This document shows positions 1 through 8,911 of a stretch of DNA of 41,255 nucleotides, piece after piece. Location of the stretch: positions 1-41,255 of the forward strand of contig DXES01000121.1 in NCBI GenBank assembly GCA_019114825.1. Reading direction: 5' to 3'. The stretch is from Candidatus Anaerotruncus excrementipullorum. GTDB lineage: Bacteria > Bacillota > Clostridia > Oscillospirales > Ruminococcaceae. The notes under the pieces were generated by a model. The model was not told where the DNA came from and did no database searches. It saw nothing but the letters and a program-made list of their open reading frames with translations. Made by a program: the position numbers and the translations under genes. Within the stretch, counting starts at the first letter, position 1. Each line of letters begins with the position of its first letter.

Positions 1-2
1 CC

Positions 3-1226
3 AAATTCGCCACCGACCAGATACAGGGGCTGGTGGACTTTCTGGTGGGGATGATGGAGCGTTTCGACCTCACCCCCCAGGAGGTGCTGCCGCTGGTCCA
101 GGAGCAGGCGGACTTCGCCGCCTTCTATACCAACAAAGCCCAGCTGCCGGAATATTTCCGGGGGTTGGAGATGGAGCCCATGCGCCTCTATTTCCAGATC
201 GAGTCCACCTCCTCCGCTTGGGTGATGCCGATGGAGGGCGGTTTTTTCTATGTACAGGCGTTCAACCAGGAGAACGGGCAGCTGGTCCAGTTCCATTGGC
301 TATTGATGCGGGCGCTGCTGCTGAGCGCCGCCATCGCCAGCATCTGCCTTGTGGTGGTGCTGCGCCGGGCGGTGCGGCCGATCAAAAAGCTGGACGCCGC
401 CATCCAGGAGGTGGCCCGGGGCAACTTCGACGTCTCGGTGGACCACAAGAGCCGGGACGAGATGGGCCATGTGGTGCGCAACTTCAACTGGATGGTCCGG
501 GAGCTGCGCAACATCGAATACCTGCGCAAGGACTTTGTGAGCAGCGTCTCCCACGAGTTCAAAACCCCCATCGCCGCCATCCGGGGCGGCGTCAAGCTGC
601 TCACCTCCACCCCCTTTTCCCAGCTGAGCCGGGAGAAATTCCAAAAATACACCGGCCTTATCTATAAGGAGGCCAACCGGATGGACTCCCTCTCCTCCAA
701 CCTGCTGCGCCTGTCCAGCCTGGAAAATCAGAGCGCCATGCAGAAGACCACCCGCTTCTCCCTGGATGAGCAGATCCGCCAGACGATCCTATTGATGGAG
801 AACCAGTGGAGCGCCAAGGGGATCAGCCTGGATATCCAGCTGGACCGGGTGGAGCTGCAGGGGGATCAGGAGCTGATCCAACAGGTGTGGATCAACCTGC
901 TCTCCAACGCCATTAAATTCACCGGCCCGGAGGGGAACATCTCCATCAAGCTGCGGGAACAGGGCCAATATGCCATGGTGGAGATTGCCGACGACGGCAT
1001 TGGCATGACCCAGGAGACCCAGCGGCGGATCTTTGAAAAATTCTACCAGGAGGACCGCTCCCGCTCCCGGGAGGGCAACGGCCTGGGCATGTCGATTGTG
1101 AAGCGCATTTTGGACCTCCACCGGGGCGCCATTGCCTATCAGAGCGCCCCGGGGGAGGGGACTATCTGCCGGGTACGGCTCCCCTTGCGGGAGGAGTCCA
1201 TCCAAACAGGGGAGGGCCTATCGTGA
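3..1226 (+). CDS. Sensor histidine kinase with HAMP domain (5' truncated by window edge)
   Basis: Frame is open to the left edge; TM segment then HAMP-like region, H-box 'SSVSHEFKTPIAAIRGG', N-box 'QVWINLLSNAIKF', G-boxes 'ADDGIGM' and 'EGNGLGMSIVKRI'. Confidence 0.95.
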   Translation, partial: KFATDQIQGLVDFLVGMMERFDLTPQEVLPLVQEQADFAAFYTNKAQLPEYFRGLEMEPMRLYFQIESTSSAWVMPMEGGFFYVQAFNQENGQLVQFHWLLMRALLLSAAIASICLVVVLRRAVRPIKKLDAAIQEVARGNFDVSVDHKSRDEMGHVVRNFNWMVRELRNIEYLRKDFVSSVSHEFKTPIAAIRGGVKLLTSTPFSQLSREKFQKYTGLIYKEANRMDSLSSNLLRLSSLENQSAMQKTTRFSLDEQIRQTILLMENQWSAKGISLDIQLDRVELQGDQELIQQVWINLLSNAIKFTGPEGNISIKLREQGQYAMVEIADDGIGMTQETQRRIFEKFYQEDRSRSREGNGLGMSIVKRILDLHRGAIAYQSAPGEGTICRVRLPLREESIQTGEGLS

Positions 1227-2167
1227 AATTGGTGATTGCAGAACCGCTGCACATCCCCCAAAAGCGCCTGGAGGAGCTGCTGCGCCGGACGGTGGGGGAC
1301 CGGATGGAGGTGATCTCCTATGGGACCCCGCCCCAGAGCGGGGAGGAACTGGCCGGGCGCTGCCGCGAGGCGGATGCGGTGATCTTTTTAGATCTGCCGT
1401 TCAGCCGCCAGGTGCTCCGGCAGTGCCCCCGGCTCAAGCTGCTGTGTACCCTGATCACCGGGGTGGACCGCATCGACCTGCCGGCCTGCCGGGAACAGGG
1501 GATCGCTGTCTGCAACACGCCCGGCTATGCCTCCAATGCGGTGGCGGAGATGACCTTTGCGCTGCTCCTGGCGGTCACCCGCAAGGTGGTCGCCTGCGAC
1601 CGCGCCTCCCGCACCCAACAGGGCCAGCGGGGCCTCATGGGGGTGGAGCTGGAGGGCAAGACGTTCGGCGTTGCAGGGGCGGGGAGCATCGGCCTGCGGG
1701 TGGCCCGGATTGCCCAGGCGTTTGGCTGCCGGGTGCTCTGCTATAACCGCACCCCAAAACCGGAGACCGGGTTTCCCTTTGTGGACCTGGATACCCTGCT
1801 GCGCCAGAGCGACATCCTTTCCCTGCATCTGCCGCTCACCCCGCAGACCCAGCAGCTGCTCAACCGCCAGCGGCTGGCGGTGATGAAGCCCTCCGCCATC
1901 CTCATCAACACCGCCCGGGGCGGCCTGGTGGATAGCGCCGCCCTGGCCCAGCAGCTGCAGGAGGGCAGGCTGGCGGGCGCCGGCCTCGACGTACTGGACC
2001 TGGAGCCGCCCTTCCCGCCCGAGCATCCGCTGCTGCAGGCCCCCAATGTGGTGCTCGCCCCCCACATTGGCTTTGCCACCCGGGACGCCCTGGAGCGGCG
2101 GATCCGGCAGCTGGAGGAGAACCTGTCCGGCTGGCTGGGGGAGGGGGTCCCCCGCTATCCGGTTTGA
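1223..2167 (+). CDS. D-isomer-specific 2-hydroxyacid dehydrogenase, NAD-binding
   Basis: 'GKTFGVAGAGSIGLRVARIAQAFGCRVLCYNR', 'LINTARGGLVDSAAL', 'GAGLDVLDLEPPFPPEHPLL'; GTG start overlaps kinase stop (GTGA). Confidence 0.93.
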   Translation: MKLVIAEPLHIPQKRLEELLRRTVGDRMEVISYGTPPQSGEELAGRCREADAVIFLDLPFSRQVLRQCPRLKLLCTLITGVDRIDLPACREQGIAVCNTPGYASNAVAEMTFALLLAVTRKVVACDRASRTQQGQRGLMGVELEGKTFGVAGAGSIGLRVARIAQAFGCRVLCYNRTPKPETGFPFVDLDTLLRQSDILSLHLPLTPQTQQLLNRQRLAVMKPSAILINTARGGLVDSAALAQQLQEGRLAGAGLDVLDLEPPFPPEHPLLQAPNVVLAPHIGFATRDALERRIRQLEENLSGWLGEGVPRYPV

Positions 2168-2172
2168 TATGG

Positions 2173-2215
2173 AAAAACGGCTGCCTATCCGGGCAAGGAT
2201 GGGCAGCCGTTCTCG
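2173..2215. terminator. Bidirectional rho-independent terminator between convergent genes
   Basis: AACGGCTGCCTATCC (2176-2190) pairs with GGATGGGCAGCCGTT (2197-2211), one G-U; T-run on the minus side serves the SpoVB-like gene. Confidence 0.8.
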
Positions 2216-2218
2216 TGT

Positions 2219-3751
2219 TTATGGGTGAGGGCAGGTGTCTTTGGCACAAGGCCCGCCTACCGGCCGCCCGGAGTAGCCGCTCAGCCGCAATAGCGCCAGA
2301 TAGCCGGCGGCCGAGAGCAGGACGGGCAGGGCGGCCCCGGCCAGCCCGGGCAGGCTGGGCAAAACCCCCGCCCGCAGCAGCAGTTTCACCGAGAGGGCGG
2401 AGATACCGATACAGCAGAGGGGTTTGAGCAGCTTTTCATAGAGATCGAAGGGGAAGCGGGAGACGCTGGCCAGCCGGGAGAGGCTCAGGGAGAAGTTGAA
2501 CACCTCGCTGCACACGATCACCAGGAGATACCCCTTGATCCCCCACACGGGCAACAGGCAGTAGACGCACAGCATACTGCCCGCCGCATCCAACACGTTG
2601 TAGCGCATCACCGCCACCTGTTCATCCAATCCCTTGAGCATGCAGTCCACTGCGGTGTCCAGATACATCACCGGCACCACCGGGGCCAGCAGCCGGATAT
2701 AGACGGCCAGATCCGGGTTGGGGGATAGAAAGGCGGCGATCTGGCGGGGGAAGGAGAAGAGCACGCCACAGACCCCCAGGGAGCAGAGCAGGTTGAAGCT
2801 GATCAGCCGCTCCATCAGGTGGCCGATCGGCTGCCCCTGGCTGTGCCTGCGGGCGATCTCCGGGATGCTCAGGTTGGAAAAGGAGTTTAAAAAGGCGGCG
2901 GGGAAGAGGATCACCGGCAGTGCCAACCCATGTACCGTCCCGAACATGGAGAGGGAGGCCCCGGCCGAAAGGCCGCCCGCCTGCAGCCGGATGGGCACCA
3001 GCAGGTTTTTTACGGTGGTAAGCCCGGTGCGCAGGTAGGAGCTGGCCGCCACCGGCAGGGCGATGCCCAGCATCCGGGCCAAAAGCCGCCGCCCCTGGCT
3101 GGCGGGCCTGCGGTAGCGGCGGCTGTCGGCCCGGTAGAAGAGGAAGGCCGCCAGCCAGGAGATCCCCTCCGCCACCACGCCAGAGCCGGTGATCGCCAGA
3201 CAGGCGTACTCCAAGCCCGGCGGCATCAGCAGCGTCAGGGCGGCCATGGAGAGGGTGACCTTCAAAAACTGCTCCAGCACCGAGGCGGCCGCAGACTTGG
3301 CCACCCGCCCCACCGCGTTGAAATATCCGCCCAGGGCGCAGGACATGGACAAAAACGGCATGGAGAGGGCCATCACCCTGAGCGGCCGGACGGTCGCCCC
3401 CGAGCCCAATACCGCCAGCCCGATCCAGGGCGCGCTGTAAAACAGGACCGCTCCGGCGGCAGCCCCAAAAAAGCACCCATACCCCAGGCAGCGGGCCATG
3501 GCGGGGCGGATATTCCCGCTATTTTTCCCCAGCTCCTCCGCCACCAGGCGGGTGGAGGCCAGGTTGATGCCGGAGGTGGCGAAGGTGACCGCCAGGCCGT
3601 AGACCGACATGATCAGCTGGAAGACCCCCATCCCCTGGGAGCCGATCTTTTTGGCAATGTAGAGGTTGAACCAGACCCCCACCCCGTTCATCAGCAGGGA
3701 GGTGCCGGTGAGGATCAAGGCGTTCATTACAAACCGCTGGACTTTTTTCAT
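2219..3751 (-). CDS. Polysaccharide biosynthesis / SpoVB-like flippase (MOP superfamily)
   Basis: Multi-TM protein beginning MKKVQRFVMNALILTGTSLLMNGVGVWFNLYIAKKIGSQGMGVFQLIMSVYGLAVTFATSGINLASTRLVAEELG, typical of the SpoVB family. Confidence 0.85.
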   Translation of the reverse strand: MKKVQRFVMNALILTGTSLLMNGVGVWFNLYIAKKIGSQGMGVFQLIMSVYGLAVTFATSGINLASTRLVAEELGKNSGNIRPAMARCLGYGCFFGAAAGAVLFYSAPWIGLAVLGSGATVRPLRVMALSMPFLSMSCALGGYFNAVGRVAKSAAASVLEQFLKVTLSMAALTLLMPPGLEYACLAITGSGVVAEGISWLAAFLFYRADSRRYRRPASQGRRLLARMLGIALPVAASSYLRTGLTTVKNLLVPIRLQAGGLSAGASLSMFGTVHGLALPVILFPAAFLNSFSNLSIPEIARRHSQGQPIGHLMERLISFNLLCSLGVCGVLFSFPRQIAAFLSPNPDLAVYIRLLAPVVPVMYLDTAVDCMLKGLDEQVAVMRYNVLDAAGSMLCVYCLLPVWGIKGYLLVIVCSEVFNFSLSLSRLASVSRFPFDLYEKLLKPLCCIGISALSVKLLLRAGVLPSLPGLAGAALPVLLSAAGYLALLRLSGYSGRPVGGPCAKDTCPHP

Positions 3752-3918
3752 AGCGTCACCACTGTTTCCAGGTATTCACCCTACTTATATGAGAAAACTG
3801 GAAAAAGTAGTTCTCGCTCCAAGAATCGGGGCGGGGCGCTGTCCCTTTTCCCTTCCGGCGGCGGTTCTATAGGATACAGGCCAAAACCATTCGGTTTTGC
3901 CGGAGAAAAACGGATGGG

Positions 3919-3947
3919 GTGACTTTTTGTGAAAGCTGTGATATACT
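3919..3947 (+). promoter_or_regulatory. Candidate sigma-A promoter (extended -10) for ABC unit
   Basis: GTGACT-17-TATACT with TG at 3939-3940 (TGATATACT). Confidence 0.5.
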
Positions 3948-3971
3948 AGGGGGCAAGGCGGTGATTGAGGG

Positions 3972-4640
3972 ATGTTTCAACTGCAAGGCCTTACCAAGGC
4001 GTACGGCCCGGCGCGGGTGCTCCAAGGGGTAGATCTAGAGCTGCGCCCGGGGGAGGCCGTCTGCCTGGCGGGGGCCAACGCCGCAGGGAAGACCACCCTG
4101 CTCACCATCGCCGCCGGCCTGCAAAAGGCGGACGGCGGCCGGATCCTCCGGGAGGGGAAGCTGGGCTACCTGCCCCAGGAGAGCAGCCTGCTGGAGGACC
4201 TGACGGTGGAGGAGAACTTGGCCCTCTGGTACGCGGCCAACCGCCGCCCCAAAGCCGCCCTCTTTGCCCCCCAGTCGCCTGAACAGGCGCTGGAGCTGGA
4301 GCCCCACCGGAAAAAACGGGTGAGCCGGGTGTCCGGCGGGATCAAGCGCCGGGCCGGCCTGGCGGCGGCCCTCTCCGGCCGGCCCCAGTGGCTTTTGATG
4401 GATGAACCGTTTACCGCCCTGGATTTGCAGAGCCGCCAGGTGATCCTCACCCTGCTGCACACTTTGCGCGGGGAGGGGACGGGCATCCTGTTTTCCTCCC
4501 ACGACCCGGCCGCCATTGCGGCCTGCGCGGACCGGCTATTGCTTTTAAAGGCGGGCCGCATCCAGGAGGAGTTGGACTTGAGCCAAGTCCCCCCGCCAAA
4601 GCGTCTGACCCGCACCATCGAGATCCTTGCAAACGCATAA
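3972..4640 (+). CDS. ABC transporter ATP-binding protein
   Basis: Walker A 'GANAAGKTTL', signature 'VSGGIKRRAGLAAAL', Walker B 'WLLMDEPFTALD'. Confidence 0.93.
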   Translation: MFQLQGLTKAYGPARVLQGVDLELRPGEAVCLAGANAAGKTTLLTIAAGLQKADGGRILREGKLGYLPQESSLLEDLTVEENLALWYAANRRPKAALFAPQSPEQALELEPHRKKRVSRVSGGIKRRAGLAAALSGRPQWLLMDEPFTALDLQSRQVILTLLHTLRGEGTGILFSSHDPAAIAACADRLLLLKAGRIQEELDLSQVPPPKRLTRTIEILANA

Positions 4641-4686
4641 CCAATAGAGCGAAAACAAATCTGTGAATGGAAAAGGAGGAGTTCCT

Positions 4687-6405
4687 ATGGATGAAAACCA
4701 GATGGAGAACAATCAGGAGGGCATGCCCTCTGCGAACCAGGAGGCCCCGGTGACCCCCAGTCCGGAGCCGGCGCTTGCGGCGGACCAGGCGGCCGCCCCC
4801 GCCCCCAAGAGCAAGCTCCCCATGGTGCTGGGCGGGATCATTGTGGTGCTGATCATCGCCATTGTGGCCTGCTTTGCCCTGGGCGTGTTCGGCGGGGACC
4901 CGGAAAAGGCGCTGGATAAGGCGTTTGAGGCCACCGCCCAGGACCAGGAGGCGTTTTTGCAGCAGCTGCAGGAGGAGCTGCCCGCCTTCCGCCTGCTCTA
5001 TGGCGGCGAAAGCGGCGCCCGCAGCTCGGATTTCCAGTTTACCCTGGGGGCGCTGGAGTTCGCCAGCGCGTCGCCGGAGGAGCTGGCGCTGGTCAACCAG
5101 TTTGTCCAGGGCAGCGGGATGCACGGGACCTTTGTCTCCGACCCGGAGAACAGCGTCTATGAGCTGGATGGCACCCTGCAGCTGGCCGGCATGGATCTGC
5201 TGGGGCTGTATGGCTATCTCTCCCCCGACCAGGTGGCGTTTGGCGTGCCGGATTTCTCCGAGACCGCCCTGTCGGTCAACCTGCAGACGCTGGCGGAGGA
5301 TCTGACCAATAGCCCGCTCACCGCCGGAAGCATCTCCCCGGAGGAGGCCCAGCAGGCCCAGGACGCCATCCAGGCCCTGCTGCAGTACATGAATGCCCTG
5401 ATGAACATCCAGGGCGCCAGCGCCGAGATGGAGGAGGACATTATGGCCATGCTCTCCACTCTGCGGGAGGGCGCCACCTATGAGGATCTGGGCAGCGAGG
5501 ATGGGCTGAAGGTCTACGCCATGGACATCCCCGGCAGCAATGTCAAGCAGTTCCTCAGCGACCTGGTGGAGTATATCTATGTGGACAGCAGCGTCGGCCA
5601 GGCGATGGCGGGGCTGTACAACGCCGCCGGCGGCATGGAGCTGAACTACCAGGATTGGCTCCAGCAGGAGATGCTGTCCGTGCTCCAGAGCGAGGAGATG
5701 CCCGAGCTGCCCCTGCATGTGGTGGTGAAGGTGGGCAGCGGCGATTTGATCCGCGGCATGGACATCTCCCTGGATAGCCCCGAGCTGGCGGCCCAAGGCC
5801 TGGAGGAGCTGCGCTTCTTCTACACCGAGGACGAGAACCACAACCAGGAGGGCGCCTTCTATCTGAAGGCCTCCGACGCAGAGAGCGGCACGGCGGTGGA
5901 GCTGAATGTGCCGGTCACCGCCACCTACCAGGACGGCGTCTACCAGATTGCGGTCTCGTTGAGCCTGCCGGAGACCGAGGGCGTGGTGGCCGATATGACC
6001 GAGACCATCTCCATGGGCCAGGATGGCAGCTACCAGCTGGGCTTTGACTATACCATCAATGTCCAGGATCAGGCCTATCCGGATGCCAATATGGACGCGA
6101 CGGTCAACTTCAATATGGAGGGCACCGTCACCGAGGACGGGGACGCCGTGACCTACGATTTCCCCACCATCCAGATGAGCATCGGCTCTGCGGGCGAGGT
6201 AATCGGCTTCTCTTGCTCGGCCAGCGCCACCAGCACGCCGGTGGAGGGCCCCTACACCATCAGCCGTCCCACCCTGGAGCTGCTCACCGCCAGCCAGGAA
6301 GAGCTGAACGCGGAGCTGCAGAAGTATATGGATGGCTTCGAGAATCTGGTGGGCCCGCTGATGGGCAGCCTGATGGGCGTCAGCATGATGGAGCCCGCTG
6401 CCTGA
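4687..6405 (+). CDS. Single-TM membrane-anchored protein with large extracytoplasmic domain, function unknown
   Basis: Start with AAAGGAGGA upstream; disordered N-term, TM 'LPMVLGGIIVVLIIAIVACFALGVF', ~500-aa ectodomain; lies between ABC ATPase and permeases. Confidence 0.8.
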   Translation: MDENQMENNQEGMPSANQEAPVTPSPEPALAADQAAAPAPKSKLPMVLGGIIVVLIIAIVACFALGVFGGDPEKALDKAFEATAQDQEAFLQQLQEELPAFRLLYGGESGARSSDFQFTLGALEFASASPEELALVNQFVQGSGMHGTFVSDPENSVYELDGTLQLAGMDLLGLYGYLSPDQVAFGVPDFSETALSVNLQTLAEDLTNSPLTAGSISPEEAQQAQDAIQALLQYMNALMNIQGASAEMEEDIMAMLSTLREGATYEDLGSEDGLKVYAMDIPGSNVKQFLSDLVEYIYVDSSVGQAMAGLYNAAGGMELNYQDWLQQEMLSVLQSEEMPELPLHVVVKVGSGDLIRGMDISLDSPELAAQGLEELRFFYTEDENHNQEGAFYLKASDAESGTAVELNVPVTATYQDGVYQIAVSLSLPETEGVVADMTETISMGQDGSYQLGFDYTINVQDQAYPDANMDATVNFNMEGTVTEDGDAVTYDFPTIQMSIGSAGEVIGFSCSASATSTPVEGPYTISRPTLELLTASQEELNAELQKYMDGFENLVGPLMGSLMGVSMMEPAA

Positions 6406-6439
6406 CCCCTGGGCCGGCAGATCCCTGTTGGGAGTTTCT

Positions 6440-7609
6440 ATGAGGTTATTGATCGTTTCGTTTTGGATCGCATGCAAACACAGCAGCCGCCGGCTGCTGT
6501 GTTTGCTTTGCGTTTTTTTGGTTTTGGCGGGGTTGGTGGGGCTGGGCTTTGCCCTGCAGCCTCAAACGGAGCATCCCCGGGCGGTGGTGGCGGTGGTGAA
6601 CCGGGACCAGAACCCCCTGAGCCAGCAGGCGATGGAGTGGTTGGCCCAGGCCGGACCGGTCCAGGGGTTGGAGGGGATTTTGAAGCTGCGCTTTTTGGAC
6701 CAGGAGCCAGAACCGGGGAGCGGTTACACCGCTGTGGTCACCGTCCCTGATGGCTTTTTGGAGAGCGTACTCAACGGCTCCAACCTCTCCCCCAAGCTCC
6801 AGGTGGATGTGGGTTCCCCCCTGGAGGCCCTGTGGGTGGAGCGCATCGCCGAGGCCGGGGCCAGCTGGCTTACCAACGCCCAGCTGGGGGTCTACACGGT
6901 GCAGGAGCAGATTGGCTACGGCCGGGGGATGGACGCCCGCCAGTACGATATCCTGTTGGCGGGGATCAATATGGCCTACCTGCGGGCATTTTTTGACCGG
7001 CTGGACCCGTTGGAGATCGAGGAGCTCTCCGCCTCCGGGGGCCTGTCCCTGCCCGCCTACTACCTGCTGGCAGCGGCGGTGGTGCTGCTCTTTGCCTATG
7101 GCTTTCTGTTCCAGCCCGCCTGCCGGGATCTGTGGGCCTTTTCCCGGAGCTGCGGGCGGCGGATTTCCCTGTTTTTTGCCGCCGCTGCCCATGTCTACCT
7201 GTTGACGCTGGTGCTGTGCATCCTGATCACAGCGGCCGCCCGGGGGCTGTTGGCTCTGCAGGTGGCCTCCTGGCCGCACCTGCTCCTGCTGGCCCTCTTG
7301 GTGGGCGGAGGGGTCTGCCTGGCAGCGGTGCTGTTTCGGGCCTATGCCCCCTGTGCCGCCGCCTGTATCCTCTGCGCCCTGGGGATGGGGGCCTGCGGCG
7401 GCGGTTTTCTGCCGCTGGCCCTGATGCCGGTGGGGTTTGAACGGCTGGCGCCCTTGTTGCCCTTCTGGCAGGGGCTGCGGCTGCTGGGGCAGGTGTTCGG
7501 GGAGCCGGGGCAGCCCCTTTGGCAGCCGCTGGCTATGGGGATTCTGCTGTGGACGGCCGCCGCGCTGGCCTGGTTTGGAAGGAGGGGACGCCAATGCGCT
7601 ACTTCCTGA
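6440..7609 (+). CDS. ABC-2-type permease-like membrane protein
   Basis: N-terminal TM, extracytoplasmic domain, then ~6 C-terminal TM segments; same orientation as ABC ATPase. Confidence 0.75.
   Translation: MRLLIVSFWIACKHSSRRLLCLLCVFLVLAGLVGLGFALQPQTEHPRAVVAVVNRDQNPLSQQAMEWLAQAGPVQGLEGILKLRFLDQEPEPGSGYTAVVTVPDGFLESVLNGSNLSPKLQVDVGSPLEALWVERIAEAGASWLTNAQLGVYTVQEQIGYGRGMDARQYDILLAGINMAYLRAFFDRLDPLEIEELSASGGLSLPAYYLLAAAVVLLFAYGFLFQPACRDLWAFSRSCGRRISLFFAAAAHVYLLTLVLCILITAAARGLLALQVASWPHLLLLALLVGGGVCLAAVLFRAYAPCAAACILCALGMGACGGGFLPLALMPVGFERLAPLLPFWQGLRLLGQVFGEPGQPLWQPLAMGILLWTAAALAWFGRRGRQCATS
6475..6519 (+). terminator. Terminator/attenuator-like hairpin inside the permease ORF
   Basis: CAAACACAGCAGCCG (6475-6489), C, CGGCTGCTGTGTTTG (6491-6505): perfect 15-bp arms; T7 tract at 6513-6519. 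Confidence 0.5.
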
Positions 7610-8613
7610 CCCTTTTGCGCGCCCATCTGGTTTGCCGGCTGCGTTCCTCCGCCTTTTGGGCCTGCGCCCTCTGTTTTTTGCTGCTGGCGGCAACATTGGC
7701 GGCCGCCCTGCCACAGGAAAACCGGTTGAGCCTGGAGGTGGGCCTGCTTCCCCGAGGGACCTGGGGGGAGCAGGTGGCCGGACAGCTCCTGTCGGGGGAG
7801 GATTTCCGCTACCGGCGGTATACCCAGCGCCGGGAGCTGGAACGGGATATCCTTACCGGGACCCTCCACTGCGGCTACCTGTTGGAGGAGGGGGAGGTGA
7901 CGGCGCTGGTCACCGATGGCTCCTACATGCGTCCGCTGCTGGATGAGCTGGTGTTCACCGCCGCCAACCAGGTGGATGCCCCCACCATTGCCCTGGAGTT
8001 TTTGCGGCAGAGCGGCCAGCCCACCCAGGGGACCGCGGAGACCTTCCAGCGCCTGTCCAAAACCGAACCGCCTATGACGGTGGAGGTGGTGGAGCTGGGG
8101 AAGGGGGCGCCCCTGGAGCGCCTGGCCCAGGGCGGCGCCCAGCCGCTCTTCTATGCCTGCCTGGTCACCGCCTTCTTGGCGTCGGCGGTGGCCGCCGCCC
8201 TGCTGGATTCCCCCCGGCGCCAGCAGGCCCTGCGCCAGCTGGCGGTGTTGGGCGGCCGCCGGATGGGGACCGCCCTGGGAAGTGCGGCGGGGGAGCTACT
8301 GCTGAATATTCCGGTGTTGGCGGCTGCCCAGCTGGCTGCCGGGGTCTTCCTGCCCAACGCCTACTACCCCTGGCAGGCCCGGGCGGTGCTGTCGGCGGCG
8401 TTGGCCGTCCTAGCCGCCCTGTGCTATCTGGCGGCCGGCGCTGCCCGGCGGTTTCAGCGGGTTTTGGCGGTGCTGCTGCCCCTGTGGTGCTTTGGAGACG
8501 TGTTCTTTTCCGGTGCGCTGATCGATCCCGCCCGGCTGCCCTATGGGCTGGGGGCGCTGCGGCTGTTCTCCCCGGCCTGGTACGGCCTGCGGCTGTTGGA
8601 AAGTTTCCTATAA
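7594..8613 (+). CDS. Second ABC-2-type permease-like membrane protein
   Basis: MRYFLTLLRAHLVCRLRSSAFWACALCFLLLAATLA...; same topology as the preceding gene; GGAAGGAGGGG RBS; overlaps preceding ORF by 16 nt. Confidence 0.75.
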   Translation: MRYFLTLLRAHLVCRLRSSAFWACALCFLLLAATLAAALPQENRLSLEVGLLPRGTWGEQVAGQLLSGEDFRYRRYTQRRELERDILTGTLHCGYLLEEGEVTALVTDGSYMRPLLDELVFTAANQVDAPTIALEFLRQSGQPTQGTAETFQRLSKTEPPMTVEVVELGKGAPLERLAQGGAQPLFYACLVTAFLASAVAAALLDSPRRQQALRQLAVLGGRRMGTALGSAAGELLLNIPVLAAAQLAAGVFLPNAYYPWQARAVLSAALAVLAALCYLAAGAARRFQRVLAVLLPLWCFGDVFFSGALIDPARLPYGLGALRLFSPAWYGLRLLESFL

Positions 8614-8626
8614 AGGAGGAGTATGG

Positions 8627-8791
8627 ATGTACGGCTGTGCAATCCTGTCCACATTGGGCGCCTGGGTTTTGGGCCTGGTGTTGGATGCGAACATCGGCTT
8701 TTCCCCTTTGGGATTTTTAGAGCTGCGGATACTGCTGCCGGTTTTGGCTATGGGGCTCAACCTGCTCTACCGAATCAATCGGAACCGCTAA
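8627..8791 (+). CDS. Small (54 aa) two-TM-like membrane protein
   Basis: MYGCAILSTLGAWVLGLVLDANIGFSPLGFLELRILLPVLAMGLNLLYRINRNR; AAAGGAGGA 6 nt upstream of ATG. Confidence 0.55.
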   Translation: MYGCAILSTLGAWVLGLVLDANIGFSPLGFLELRILLPVLAMGLNLLYRINRNR

Positions 8792-8830
8792 TGGCCTTAA
8801 ATATGCTGTAACGTAAAACAACTTTACAGG

Positions 8831-8878
8831 AAACGGCTGCCAAAACACCTCTCGGATCGGGTTTTGGCAGCCGTTTTT
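8831..8878. terminator. Bidirectional rho-independent terminator
   Basis: AAACGGCTGCCAAAAC (8831-8846) / GTTTTGGCAGCCGTTT (8861-8876) perfect 16-bp stem, T-tract; lies between convergent genes. Confidence 0.9.
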
Positions 8879-8911
8879 AAGACAGGAAAGCAAATAAACT
8901 TTACAGAAAAA

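Noticed and set aside
3752-3830. Possible sporulation-sigma promoter (CATATAAGT on minus strand) upstream of the SpoVB-like gene
   Set aside because: No convincing -35 at correct spacing for sigma-E, F, G or K; too weak to report.
3752-3970. Possible riboswitch in the ~220-bp divergent intergenic region
   Set aside because: Only short local inverted repeats (e.g. AAAACCATTCGGTTTT); no recognisable conserved aptamer.
4447-6477. Antisense ORF of 676 aa opposite the membrane-anchored protein
   Set aside because: Shadow ORF in GC-rich DNA: His/Gly/Leu/Gln-rich with no domain signature; the + strand frame has clear TM and RBS evidence.
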